The position numbers were made by a program, and so were the translations under genes. A stretch of DNA of 64,000 nt. It comes from Eucalyptus grandis (Eukaryota > Streptophyta > Magnoliopsida > Myrtales > Myrtaceae). The stretch spans positions 6,906,199 through 6,970,198 of the forward strand of contig NC_052621.1 of assembly GCF_016545825.1 (NCBI RefSeq). The letters are read 5' to 3'. The notes beneath the pieces were generated by a model that was not told the DNA's origin, did not search any database, and was given only the letters and a program-made list of their open reading frames with translations. This document shows positions 44,590-56,039 of this stretch, in pieces (the stretch's first letter is position 1; each line of letters begins with the position of its first letter).

Positions 44590-45195
44590 GTTCTTGAACA
44601 GAAACATAAACTTGAGAAACAGACCCGTAGGAACCGGTTCGGTACTAGGTTCTAGGATATGTAAAGTAGGTTCCAGATTCCAAAAATTTGAGAACTTATT
44701 CTGACAGATAGGTTGCAAACAAGTAAGTTCCAAGTTCCAACGAGAATCTAGAACCTACAACCTATAACAAGTCTTTTGGTTTTCTCGTTCTTTGTTTTCG
44801 CATGATGCCAAGGCATTTTATGGCATCCATTGATGAATATGTAATCTAAAACTACTAGTCTAAGCTTCCATTTCTGATTATATCCATGAGTGCAATTTTT
44901 ACCTCATTAAATATTTCATAATCTTTGTGTATCTAGACATGAGTTGTGATCAGTGAATTTTTAGCAAATGGTGGTCATTAAATATAATAACTCACTACAA
45001 TTGTTCAATTAAGAGTACATGAGAAACCTGAATAGAATTCTAAAACCATCTTTAGAACCTGTGATGAGATAGGTTCCAGGTTTGAGGTGGAATCTAAATA
45101 GAACCTAGAGCCACTTATCCCTACCCTAAAGCACATCTAAGAATGCAAAAAATAAAAAAACACAACAACGAGAGTTTTCTAAACAACTTTACAAT
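44590..45195. other. non-genic, GGTTCT/CCGGTTC-rich stretch
   Basis: Repeated words such as GAACCTA, GGTTCC and ACCGGTTC suggest an old palindromic MITE-like element. Similar wording occurs at 56690-57330 and 61145-61210. I cannot define ends. Confidence 0.4.
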
Positions 45196-45201
45196 ATTCG
45201 G

Positions 45202-48200
45202 TGTGACATCCTGAAATTCGAGCCCTATAAGGGATGAATGAATGTGAATTTCGTCAATGCATTGTTGGTTGATCCCACTCAGAATTGATCACTCCTGAGA
45301 TATTGACCTTGAGGGGAAAGGCTAATGAGGACAGAACTCGTGCGACCAAAGGACTCGACTTGGGAAAACGACTTGATCGTGAGGACAATCCTGTAGATAG
45401 ATAGGCCGATTTCAAGGACGACTAGAAGTTGATTCGTTGATAGAATATAATGGAATGACGGGTGATTCTGTTTACCGTTATCGAACCTGCAAATAACCCT
45501 ACGTCAATCCTCAATGATCGTGTACTTTGAAATAAGAATCTATCCTCTGTAATTTCATGCAGTCAAGGATGTCCATTTGTCGAGATGTCTTGAACGTGGT
45601 TTGGCATGAGTCGATTACGCGTGAATCCTCGGAACCGCCTGTCAGTCTGAGTTGTGACCAAAATGGCATTAGGAAAAATTGACATGGCTTGAGGACTAAT
45701 GATTGAGCTTCGAATTTTCGGGAATGTCCGGATCAAACTTTGGATGAAGCTTCTTCAAACAGTCGACGATGCTAGTTAAGCCGAGCAGTTGGAAAGGGGA
45801 TTTTCGTATCAAGGAAGCGAGTCCATGAAGACGTGGGCCGGGCCAAGCCAACGTGGACCTTAGGCCCAAGGTGGGACAGCCCATGATGGGCCCAAAGCAA
45901 GCAAGTGAGCCCATTGGGCTCAATCCACTATTCATCTTTTAAGCCCATGGGCCAATTCTTGGCCATTTCAAGCCCAACCAATTCTCAAGCCCATTCCTAT
46001 TCATGGCCAAGCCCAATCCTTAGGCCCATCCACCAATTTTAGGCCAAGGACAGAAAGGTAATTGTGCAAGGTGAAATGACCAAAATACCCCTAGTTGTAA
46101 GGAGAAAAAGGCTAAAGAAGAGAGAGAATGTGATGTCATCTTGCATGGGGAATTAAAGTGGCCATTTAATGGCTTTAATGAGGAGTGCAACAGCTCTCCC
46201 ATCACCCTCTCTCTCCCTCATTCCGTCACGATCTCGAACGGAGCTTTCTCTCTCCTCGTTTTCCCTCTCCTCCAGTTTTTGCTCCAGCTGACCCTTCGGT
46301 GAAGAATCGAGTCAAAAGTGGTCTTCCCATGCAAATAAACTCACGAAACACCCATCATTCTCTTCAGCACATCCAAACCGTTCAAATGGGCCTGATTTAA
46401 TGCTGAACGGATATGCCGTCCAGCCTGGGCGCCGTCGTGAAGGAACCAGTCGCTGGTCCATCAGTCCGCCTGCAGCCTGCACTATTTCACGTCCTTCCTC
46501 CGTCCATCCCAACCACCCACAAGATTCTCAAGACCCCCAGGAGCCACTGGTTGCCGATCAAACCCCTTTCCCGAGCTCCCGGCCAAGCCGTTCAACTTAG
46601 TTTCTCCTCCGGCAATTCAACTCAGTTTCTCCTCCAGCAGGGCTGTTTTTCAATGTTTTCAGTGGGAGTCCGAGTTATGGTTGTTGTGTTGAGCTTGGGA
46701 CCACCTTGGATTGTCGTTGTTGAGGTCCTGGAGCGTCGCCTCCGTCGTCACAGCTGCATCAGTGTCTCCGACCCGCTTAACAGGTGAGTTTAGCTCCTAA
46801 TCTTTTGATTAGTACCTAAACTTGCTTAGGGTGGTTTAGTTATATTTAATTCTAGTTTAAGTGATTTAATTAAATTATATTAGTCCTAAGATAGGTTGTT
46901 AGATTAATGGCTAAGATTAGTTTAGCTTAATTTTACTTTATTAGCTTAATGATGCTTATGTGGTAAATTAAGCATGTTTATCTTAATTGATTGGTTTCCT
47001 TGATTTAATCATTGTTCTAATGATTTATAAATATAATTTATTGTTTATTGAATTTTGGAAATTACTGTTCACGACACTATTCACAAAAATACTGTTCACG
47101 TCCATTGTTCACGAGTACTGTTCACGCGCACTGTTCACTAGCACTATTCATCCAAAATGCGAAAAATGTCTAAAATTCATATGTGTTGATTTTATGAAGT
47201 AATGGATGTGAAAATACATGACATCCGCATGAATTGAGTGATGATTTGTGCAATGGTGTGGTGATTGGAAATTATGGATTTTATTAAGAAAATCCCGGGT
47301 GTCGAGTTTGGACACCGAAATGGATTTTAAGTATTATATCAAACAGTGGGGTTTGAAAAAGGAAAATATCGGTTTTATGGTTCAAATTGACATGTACCCA
47401 CGCACGACTACTTTCTCGAATGTTTTTAATACGAAGGAAAGAGGGTAGGATCACTGTTTTAATCGAGGCATATGAGTGAAATGCAAAGTGTCATGGGCCG
47501 ATAATGAATTGTCGTGTGTTGGTTAATGAGGAACCGTCCTGAGCTATTGAGCTGGACGTACCCTATATGGGGTACCCCTATATGGGAGGCCTCACATCAA
47601 CGGGCTTGGGTCATAGTTGATTCTGGGCCTATATTCCATCGGGAATGCCATCGACGTAGTGACGAAGCCGTGCTCTATGGGGGAAGACGATGCCTAGCAT
47701 TAATTTTAGTAGATAGACAAACTGTGAGTAGGCTATGCCCTTGAGTGGCAGTGAAATAATAATTGGAACGCATGTTGGGTGTTGATTGATGCGCCAGATT
47801 ATGGGACGGAATTGTGTGGCACGGTATGGGACGTGTCATAACAATTCAGTCTTATAATCAGGACCCCTATGATTGACTGAGATGAATGAGGCGTTTCAAT
47901 TGTTGTATGCATTGAGTATATGCATTGTGTTTTCAAACTGTGCTAATGTGCGAGAACGCATGAGAATCATGGCATCTGTGATTTCGATCATGCATGAGTT
48001 AAGCACATTGTTTATGGCACGCACACATGAATCAATAACATGCAAGGTATGGCAATGGCCAAGTGAGATCGCTTGCGATGCAACTTGCATGTGATTGATG
48101 AAATGTATCATCTAATGGCCATGTGCTTTGTGTGTATCATGCTAAGTGATATCGTGCAGGGTATGGCATACCAGGTAAGGTTGTATGCGAATTGACTGTT

Positions 48201-48591
48201 GGTTGTTGCTTGTGGTGGGGTAGTTTTGGATAGGTACCCCGAGTTGAGTTGGTGTACTAACCGGGGCTTAGAGGTGGAACTCACTACTGGTTATTGAATA
48301 ACCATTTTCAGGTCCCTAGTATGAAGAGCCAATAGCTTGAAGCGGAAGGATCAGGAGTAGTTCTTTATGACATAGACCTTATGTATAAGCTTGAAGTGTT
48401 TATAAAAGTGTATTTGATTTGAAGTTGGTTGTCCTGCTTTTCTATCCCATATTTGTCATTGTCAGGAAATTAGTTAATTCGCTTCCGCATATGCAATAAA
48501 ATGAAAAGGGTCGGCGACAAGTCCTAGGAACATCGCGAAATTCTATCAACCACCGAGGGTTGTGCGCACGCTCGAGGTTCGGGGCATGACA
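45202..48591 (+). mobile_element. solo LTR (3.4 kb), gypsy-type long-LTR family
   Basis: It starts TGTGACATCCTGAAATTCG and ends GGGGCATGACA, flanked by TTCGG (left) and TTCGA (right), a TSD with one difference. The flanks rejoin into a module that is uninterrupted at about 53640-53710. It has no PBS or pol. Inside are a CT/GC-rich island (46180-46790) ending in CAGGTGAGTTTAG, a series of CTGTTCAC words (47065-47150), CAGGTAAGG near 48173, and TTTTCAGGTCCCTAG near 48305. The small ORF is absent after that site (stop within a few codons). Confidence 0.88.
47060..47155. repeat. tandem CTGTTCAC/CTATTCAC words
   Basis: At least seven copies of (A)CTGTTCAC or its variants occur in about 95 bp, spaced 10-20 bp apart, inside the solo LTR. 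Confidence 0.8.
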
Positions 48592-50590
48592 TTCGAAGCA
48601 TTACAGAGTGAGAATTATTTCGATATTGTAATCTTTTCACAATCATACCTAGAGCTCATCAAGACCATTTGCAATAATGGACCTCGATCAGATGCTCATC
48701 TATTAGGATTTTTAATTTTGGGGATATGTACATTGGAAATTTTAAAACTTGTTAAAAAAGTGCAATCAAGTCCTAAAATTTGTCGAATTAGTACAATTGA
48801 GTCATTTGTTAACTCTATCCATTTAGACTAACGGAAAGTATTGATGTGACTTTTTTTAATATTTTCTCTCTCTTACGTGGTGATGATGTGACTAAAACAT
48901 AAAACACTAGGCTAAACTAACATCGTTTTAGATCTAATTTTTTAACCATAAGCTTAATTAAATAAAATAAAATATTTTTAAAAAATGGAGTAGAGGTAAG
49001 GGCGGAGGCCCTTTCGGCCACAGCCGTTGCCCCGTCCTTTGGAAAGGGCCAATGAGGGCTCGGCAAGGGCTGGCAAGGGTCACCGGGGCCTCAACCAGGG
49101 CTAGCAACCTTGCCAACCATAGGCCGGGGTCGTCGACCCTCGCCTAGATTCGGGTTGAAGTCTGCAACCCTTGCCCGGATCTAGGGGAGCGTCATCGGGC
49201 CCTTGCTTGCAATCAACGAGGGTCGTTGATCTTAGCCGAGGCCTCGGCAATGGGGGCAACGATAGCAAGGGCCTCCACCCTTGCCTTTGCCATTTTTTGT
49301 GTTTTTTAAATTATTTATTTTATTTTATTTAATTAAGCTTATGGTTAAAAAATTAAAATTAAATCCAAACGATGTCATTTTAGTCTAGTGTTCCATGTTT
49401 TGGTGATGTCATTGTCACGTAGGAGAAAAAAAAACATTAAAAAAAAACTACATCAGCATTTTCCATTAGTCTAAATGGATAGAGTTTATAAAAGGATTCA
49501 GCTATACCAATTTGACAAATTTTTAAGGTTTAATTGAACTTTTTATAAGTTTTAGGACTCAATTGTATTTTTATGATAAGTTTAAGAACTTCTAGTAGAC
49601 ATATCCTTAATTTACTTGCAGTTAGTTGCAAGCATATATGCTTTCTCACCACATCATCCTGGTCACAATTGTGAGATCAGATTAGTACCTGCTTGTCCTA
49701 TATCAGGTTACATGTCATTCTAATTGGAGTCACCAGTGAGCTGTAATGCGCCATGATTTGCTCACCTTCAAATCCTCTTCCTTGAGAACCATTGAGACAA
49801 ACTTGGACTGGCTTTTGTGGACAAAGATGACACGGGGAAGCTATTGAAGAAAGGAACTATGCCAATTGTGTTGAAGATGATCATAGATACATTTATGGTA
49901 CAAAAGTTGACAGCTCGAAGGTAGGTAAGTATCATTAAAGACATAAAACTCCTGCACACAAAGGTATCCATGATTAGATCCAACGGGGTTAGAAGGAATT
50001 CCTGATTTATTGGCTCAATGCGCAGCCGCAAATTAAGTGATAAATTGGAGATATCAGTCTTGACAATGTGGTTATTATGATATGTAAGTTCATTTTAATC
50101 AATGGATGAACCAACACTTTTCCAGGAATAAGAAGAAATATATACCTTGGGTGAGTCAGTACAATGGAAAAGTTTCTCACAGAAAATGATATCATCTCAA
50201 ATTCTGAATGTGAATACCACAATCTATTTCCGCACCTAGCCAAACAAATCATTAGCTACTTCGTTTCCTAGACGGTAAACAAGACCGCAACCAAAAGTGA
50301 AAACCAAGAGCTCATCAGCAGATCCATGATGGTTATACTAATTTCCTGGCCATGTATTGCTCACAATTTATAAATTGTTATGAATCCAGACAGTTACCAT
50401 GGTGACCATCAAATTGCAATAAATAAAAAATGAGGACAATTTCTATGCGACAAACCATTAGACAAATACTCCGCTTTGTCTCACGAATCCTGATTAACAT
50501 ATCAATCCCAACATTTTCCTAGTCAGTCTATCATGCCTTTGAAAAATAGAAGCACATAATTCTTCATTCAATAGCCAACCATAGTAATCC
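48592..50590. repeat. composite module block A3, copy 1 (carries a MULE-like insert)
   Basis: Outside the insert at 48721-49606 it matches 53690-54850 in order: ATTATTTCG..ATTGTAATCTTTTC, AGTTGCAAGCATATATGCT, TGCGCCATGATTTGCTCACC, GAAGCTATTGAAGAAAGGAACTA and CAAATTGCAATAA. Partly open minus-strand frames are present but differ between copies. I recognise no protein. Confidence 0.65.
48722..49606. mobile_element. non-autonomous MULE-like element with long TIRs and GC-rich core
   Basis: Inverted arms of about 270 bp begin GGATATGT on the left and end ACATATCC on the right. Inner parts also pair (for example TCTATCCATTTAGACTAACGG with its complement near 49470, and AACCATAAGCTTAATTAAATAAAATAAAA with its complement near 49320). 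The core (49000-49290) is GC-rich with GGCAAGGG-type repeats. The flanks carry an imperfect 9-bp duplication, TTAATTTTG and TTAATTTAC. The paralogous module at about 53800 lacks the insert. No transposase is present. Confidence 0.75.
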
Positions 50591-50599
50591 AAATAGACA

Positions 50600-51090
50600 A
50601 TCTTTTGTTGTTTGGATTAATGGATAGTGCTTGTAGTTGTTGCAACCCACTAATGTTTTGTACATTCCATAGATCGGCAAGGCAGCGACCTGAGCGATTC
50701 TGATTGATTGCTGTTGGTCCTGGTGTTTTTTTGCAGCGTCCGAGTCAAATGACCAGCCTTTAAGTTTTCGCCATGCCCTCCTATTCTCCAATGGAACAGC
50801 TTTTGATTTGTTTCCCGATGTTCGCCTTCTGGATGATGAGCAAATTGGTCTTTTGGCGGCGCAAGGGAATGGGCAAACTTTCCACAGCATAGACCCAACA
50901 TCGACAGGTAGAGCCTTCTAGATGGGCAAGGAAGACAAAACTTGGTTACATCGAGCCCCCACATGATTGAACTAAACCAATCCTCATTGCTAGTTCCAGC
51001 ACATCCTGAGGTCTGTGATTGATGGACCTAGTGAGCCCGATGCATGGAAGGAATTCATCTCAGATCATATCAGACGCTTCGCTTCTATGT
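50600..51090. repeat. composite module block A1, copy 2
   Basis: It is the full match of 2950-3440, joined directly to A3 on the left and followed by A2. On the minus strand it reads LDVTKFCLPCPSRRLYLSM and WRIGGHGE, with later stops. Confidence 0.65.
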
Positions 51091-51299
51091 TTTTGAAAAC
51101 TTAATAGTTCAATAGTAAAAATTATCGGCGCAAAGTTGCCAACACTTCTAGGAATTTGCCAGCGCATACTACATAACTTACTATTATCGACATGCTTAGA
51201 CATAATTAATTAAACATGTAAATGTATTACCCGTCATACAGCACGTTTAAATACATCTTGAGACTTTAATATATGACAGAAAATGAGCATCTAGTGTAT

Positions 51300-52050
51300 G
51301 CTGAAGCAGAAAAACCCAGCAAAAATCAAGAAAGTATCTACTCACTCACACACAGTATCAACTAATGCGCTCGCCATCCAAGCGTCCGTAATGGAGCCTC
51401 AACAATCACGCTCTTCTGCTGGTCAAGATAGTGGGATTTCTACTTTCCAATCGTAGTAAAGTCACAGAGAACAGGAGTTTTGGACTACCCATTTCAGACA
51501 CCGCAGCGACAAATTCATTGCTAAAGCCGGGTGATCAAACTATTGTGGGCATGAGATTACCATTAAGACTGACATTATTTCCATAAAGAATCCATCTCTG
51601 GCTATAGTTACTACTAGTTTCTGGCCTAATTCCAGATTTGAGACTGCATACTATCTCAAATAACAGCAGTTATGTATCCAACTATCGGTACTCAGCCATT
51701 AACAAACAGTTTAGTCACGAGTGGAGGTTGAAACCATCAGTTATTCCACTAAGAGAATGCTTTCCAGACATTAGAATATGAACTCCCATGAGAGGGTGCA
51801 CGGAAGATAGTCTGGTCAAGAATTGAGTATTGAAGATTGCATATAGCACGGTCAAATAGAGTAGAAACATATATTTAACTAGAAAAGATATGATTCCACT
51901 AACTCATTGAGAGAGAGAGAGAGGATATCATCATAGGCTATGGAGAAGATTATCACAGATCCCAACAACGGACAGAAACAATGTCTAGGGCATGCTCCAA
52001 GCACCTGTGGAGACACGAAACAGAGGGACTCTTGTTTTTACTCCTAATGC
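51300..52050. repeat. composite module block A2, copy 3
   Basis: It matches 3660-4540, including the short (GA)n at 51907-51922 and the GGATATCATCATAGGC block. It is cut at about 52050 by a gag fragment. Confidence 0.65.
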
Positions 52051-53458
52051 TTCTGTGGAGCAATGGAGACACGAAACACAGGGTCTCTCTCTCCCTCCCT
52101 CCCTCCCAAGTGCACTCATGGTTGTACCCTTCTTGGACTTGATCGAACTAAGTTGCCGCAACGAACCAGTTGCGTCTCTTCCTGTTCCTCCTCGTGGGCC
52201 TTGACAAGCGCCACGCATTTGGCCTCGTGTTGGGCAATCACGAGCCATGTGTGCACCACCGCACAAGAAACACTTGAAGGAGAAGTGCTCCTTCTTGTGT
52301 ACTCCACCACTCAACTCCGCCTTCGCCTTTATAGGGCCATTGGTGGTTTGCTTCCACTAGGGCGGTGGAACTTGTTATTCCCCAGTGACTTTGTTCCTCA
52401 GTCGGGAGTCCGACTTGTTTCCGGAAGTTGCCTTGTATTCCACAAGGGTCTCAGCCACAGACATGCCCATATAGAGATCCTTTGCGTTGCACCGTTTCAG
52501 CTCTTGCTCTACCTATGGTTTGAGACCATGAACTGAAGTAGGCCTCTGTATCATTGATGGAAGGGATTTGGAGTAGCAATTCCAAGAATTTCTTCACATA
52601 TTCATGGACTCCTCCCTTTTGCTCAAGGTAATGGAGTTCGTCTTGAGCCTCCTCTTCCGCATAGGTGAGATAGTATTGTCGTCAGAACTCCTCGGCGAAC
52701 GTCTCCCAAGTCGTAATAGGCTTACCGCACCTATCATCGCAACTATGACACCATCACAATAAAGAATCATCGGTCAAGTATATGGCCACGGTAGTTACCT
52801 GTAGTGCGCCATCGGTAAGCCTCATTGCTCGGAAGTATTGCTCCATGTACCACAGGAAATTGTCCATATCCTTGGCCACCCCAAGCCCTTGAACTCCTTT
52901 GGTTTCAAGACGTCTACTTGTGGACCAGATTGCACAGTGGTCACCCATTCACACGTGCCGCTTCCAGCTTGGAGAGCTTCACCTTGATCTCAACCATCTC
53001 CGCATGCATGGCCTCCACCAAGGCTTCCAAGGCATCATTTCGCTGCCAGAGTTCATTGGCTCTGTCAGTCAATGTGCCCAACATCTCTCCAAGGAGTTCG
53101 GGCACATCTCTCCTCGGAGTTCTCCCATGCCAGGTTTGAGCTCTTGCGCCTTTGTTTCAAGCTCTCACGCCTTTGTTTCAAGCTCTCGCTTTCCAAACTC
53201 AACTCCTTCGATGCTCTCGGACAACTCTTTGACCGTTCTTTGGACGTCCCCAACAACGATCTTCATCTTCGCCACACGTGTCTCCAAGTCATGCAGCACA
53301 CCCCTTGAACTCGAGCTACCGCGTCCCTTCTTTGCCTTGGCGCCTTGTTGCTCAGTGGCCCTCCCACTTTGTTCCTCAAACACGGCTTTCTCACCCTGGA
53401 TGGACATTAGGTCCAAACGTGGATCCATTGTGCCTTGAATTGACTTGCTCTGATACCA
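52050..53458 (-). pseudogene. Ty3/gypsy gag fragment, starting at its primer-binding site
   Basis: On the minus strand it starts with TGGTATCAGAGCAAG (53458-53444), a tRNA-Met primer site. A Met at 53428 follows with an N-terminal coiled-coil-like region (LETRVAKMKIVVGDVQRTVKEL). The gag domain follows: NFLWYMEQYFRAMRLTDGALQV, then WETFAEEF and HYLEQKGGVHEYVKKFLELLL. A CCHC knuckle, CFLCGGAHMARDC, is at about 52262-52224. Pol and LTRs are absent and several stops occur. Both edges join sequence that is contiguous in related modules. The element is a different gypsy lineage from 18131-31108. Confidence 0.8.
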
Positions 53459-53459
53459 G

Positions 53460-53690
53460 ATTTACATAAACATTATGCTTTTCATCAAAGAGCTTAGGCA
53501 CAGCAACCTTTGCTTAAAATCTCTCTCCCTCCTCCTCCCACCCCAACACCCCCACCACCCACCCCCTTTGTTCTTTTTCTCTCCTCCTCCAGGGAACTAA
53601 ATCTCTAGAGGGACTTGGACAAGCCCAAAGAAATTCCTGAAGTATCTCTGAGAATGCACCCAAAAAAAAAAAAAAAAAAAAAAGTGCTGT
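53460..53690. repeat. composite module block A4, partial copy
   Basis: TTTACATAAACATTA.GC.CTTCATCAAAGAG.TTAGGCACAGCAAC.TTTGCTTAAAA matches 44350-44405 and 60978-61040. It is followed by a CT/C-rich stretch and a poly(A) run at about 53651-53682. Confidence 0.65.
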
Positions 53691-54850
53691 AGAAGATTTA
53701 TTTCGGTGTTTTAATCTTTTCAAATCATACTTGGAGATCATCAAGACTGTATCTAATAACGGGCCCTGTTAGATGCTCATATATCAGGGTTTCAATTTAA
53801 CTTGTGGTTAGTTGCAAGCATATATGCTCTTTGCCTCGCAATTGTGAGATCATATTAGTACCTGCTTACCCTGTAGAAGATTACATGATATTCTAATTGG
53901 AGTCAGCACTGAGCCCTAATGCGCCATGATTTGCTCACCTTCAAATCCTGTTCCTTGAGAACCATTGTGACAAACTTGTATTGGCTTTTGTGGACAGAGA
54001 TGACACAAGGAAGCTATTGAAGAAAGGAACTAAGCTAATTCAACCATAGTCACCTGACATTGCTGTTCTCATGGTTTCACTACAGTATCGAAGAGACATT
54101 GTGTTGAAGATGATTATAGACGCCATCGATGGTGGAAAAGTTGGCAGCTAGAAGGTAGGTGGTATCATCAAACACAAAAACTCTTGCACACAAAGGTATC
54201 CAAGATTAGATCCAATCAGGTCAGTAGGAACAAAATTCCTAATTTATTGACCCAATGAGTGATAAATTGGAGATATTAGGGTCAAAATTATGGCCACTTT
54301 GATACTGTTGCTTTCGGTCAGTAAAGGAACTGACAACTTTTCTAGGAATAAGAGATTCAGCCCTCTGGTGCGTTACTAGAATGGAAAAGCTTCTCACAGA
54401 AAATGCTCATCTCAAATCCTGAATGCGAATACCAAAAAAAAATTCTGAATGTGAATACCACAATCTAATTCCCTTCCTACCCAAAACAAATCATAAACTG
54501 CTTTGTTTTCTAGACATGAACAAGTTTAGCTACCACAATCGAAAATGAAAGCCAAGAGCTCATCAGCAGACCCATAACAGTCATACTATCCTCCTTTCCA
54601 TGTATTGCTGAACAACTCATAAAGTGCTATGAATCCAAAGAGTTACCATGGTGACCATCAAATTGCAATGATAAGGAGAGGACAGTGTCCAGGTGACAAA
54701 TCATTTGACAAATACTCCACTTTGTCTCACGAATCCTAATTAACATATTGATCCCAACCTTTTCCCAGTCAGTCAATCATACATTCGACAAATAGAAGCA
54801 CATAATTCTCCATTCAACATCCAACCATAGTAATCCACTCCTCTTACACA
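53690..54850. repeat. composite module block A3, copy 2 (uninterrupted)
   Basis: It matches 48592-50590 without the MULE-like insert. It ends at the 3' side of the reductase gene, so the array may have begun as a duplication of the downstream flank of that gene. Confidence 0.65.
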
Positions 54851-54958
54851 ACACCAATACAAGAGCAGCAAATGTAACTCTTTCGCATATACCAAATGAT
54901 CATTTGTTTACGTATACCAATATGAGTACACAATAAGAACCCCAAGCAGAGGTCATAC

Positions 54959-55906
54959 TCATACATTGGAGGAGCCTGCATTCTCGAGCTTAACATTGTT
55001 AAGCCGCTCGAGAGCCAGAATGAGCGCCTGAGTGCCCAAATTCCCCTCCCCGTGAGCCTTGAGCGACAAGTAAAGCTGCTGAGCGAGCGCCAAGCCTGGC
55101 AATGCAAGCCCCATCCTCTCACATTCCTTCAAGCATATCCCCAAATCCTTCACAAAATGGTTCACATAGAACCCGGCCTCAAAATCCCTCTGCAGTATCC
55201 TGTTCCCATACAAATCCAGCGACTTCGAGCCTGCAGCCCCGGTCGATATGGCGCTGACAAACATCCCAACATCGAGCCCCGCCTTATAGGCATAAACCAT
55301 GCCCTCCACCAGCCCCACCATCGTCGAAGCGATCGTGATTTGGTTCCCCAATTTCGCGAACTGCCCCTTTCCGGCCCGCCCATGTAATTGACCTTCCCCA
55401 TCACGGAGAACAGGGGCTCCAGCCTGCGGACCGTCGCGGGGTCGCCACCCGCGAAGATCGCGAGGGCAGCGTTGCGGGCACCGCGGTCGCCGCCCGACAC
55501 GGGGGCATCGACGGCGTGGCAGCCCTTGGCGGAGGCGGCGGCGGAGATCTCCTCGGCGAGGGAGGGGGTCGGAGGTGGTCATGTCCACGAGGACGCCGCC
55601 GGGGCGGAGGGAAGCGAGGGCGCCGGAGGAGGGGTCGAGGAGGACGGAGCGGACGTCGGAGGGGTACCCGACGATGGAGAAGACGACGTCGGAGAGGGCG
55701 GCGAGGGAGCGTGGGGAGTCGGCGAGCCGCGCGCCCATGTCGAGGAGCGGCTGGGCCTTGGAGACGGTGCGGTTGAAGACGGTGACGGCGAAGCCGGCAC
55801 CGATGAGGTGGCCGCACATGGAGCGGCCCATGACGCCGGTGCCGATCCAGCCCACCCGGGTGTTGGAGGGGGCGATGGGGTCGGAGGCGGCGGCGGCGGA
55901 CGACAT
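54959..55906 (-). CDS. 3-hydroxyisobutyrate dehydrogenase-like reductase (beta-hydroxyacid dehydrogenase family), with two opposite frameshifts
   Basis: The 315-codon frame starts at Met 55906; an in-frame TGA lies upstream near 55968. Residues 17-29 hold the Rossmann NAD(P) loop (GWIGTGVMGRSM). MTTSDP is at 109-114. The C-terminal half has GKGQFAKLGNQ with the family's catalytic Lys (about residue 185), then FVSAISTGAAGSKSLDLYG and FVKDLGICLKEC. Best fit is plant HIBADH-like 1/2 (At4g29120 type), usually a one-exon gene for an organellar or cytosolic NAD(P)H-linked acid/semialdehyde reductase. Residues about 115-177 are in the wrong frame: DAPVSGGD and FAGGD appear in the next frame (55500-55390). 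The changes are one extra base in the G-run at 55564-55568 and one missing base near 55371-55380. Because the segment is very GC-rich, no stop arises. Sequencing error or a real double frameshift are both possible. Confidence 0.85.
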   Translation of the reverse strand: MSSAAAASDPIAPSNTRVGWIGTGVMGRSMCGHLIGAGFAVTVFNRTVSKAQPLLDMGARLADSPRSLAALSDVVFSIVGYPSDVRSVLLDPSSGALASLRPGGVLVDMTTSDPLPRRGDLRRRLRQGLPRRRCPRVGRRPRCPQRCPRDLRGWRPRDGPQAGAPVLRDGEGQLHGRAGKGQFAKLGNQITIASTMVGLVEGMVYAYKAGLDVGMFVSAISTGAAGSKSLDLYGNRILQRDFEAGFYVNHFVKDLGICLKECERMGLALPGLALAQQLYLSLKAHGEGNLGTQALILALERLNNVKLENAGSSNV

Positions 55907-56039
55907 GGCGCGGCGGAGGAGGAGGTAGAGAGCGGAGGAGGAGGGAGGAGAGGCTGAGCGGAGGAGTCAGTGAGTGGCAGTGATGAAGGCATCGGCATCC
56001 TTCATTTCGAAGGGTTGAGGAGGAGAAAATAGGGAACAA

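Noticed and set aside
46185..46787. Pro/Ser-rich protein-coding exon
   Set aside because: It sits at the GC-rich island position of a solo LTR and is open in more than one frame.
53444..53458. tRNA gene
   Set aside because: TGGTATCAGAGC strings are retrotransposon primer-binding sites complementary to a tRNA 3' end; no cloverleaf follows. The same applies at 10203, 21264 and 39413.
55388..55957. Long plus-strand ORF of 189 codons opposite the reductase
   Set aside because: It is antisense to a recognisable enzyme, has very skewed Gly/Glu/Arg composition, and arises from the high GC content.
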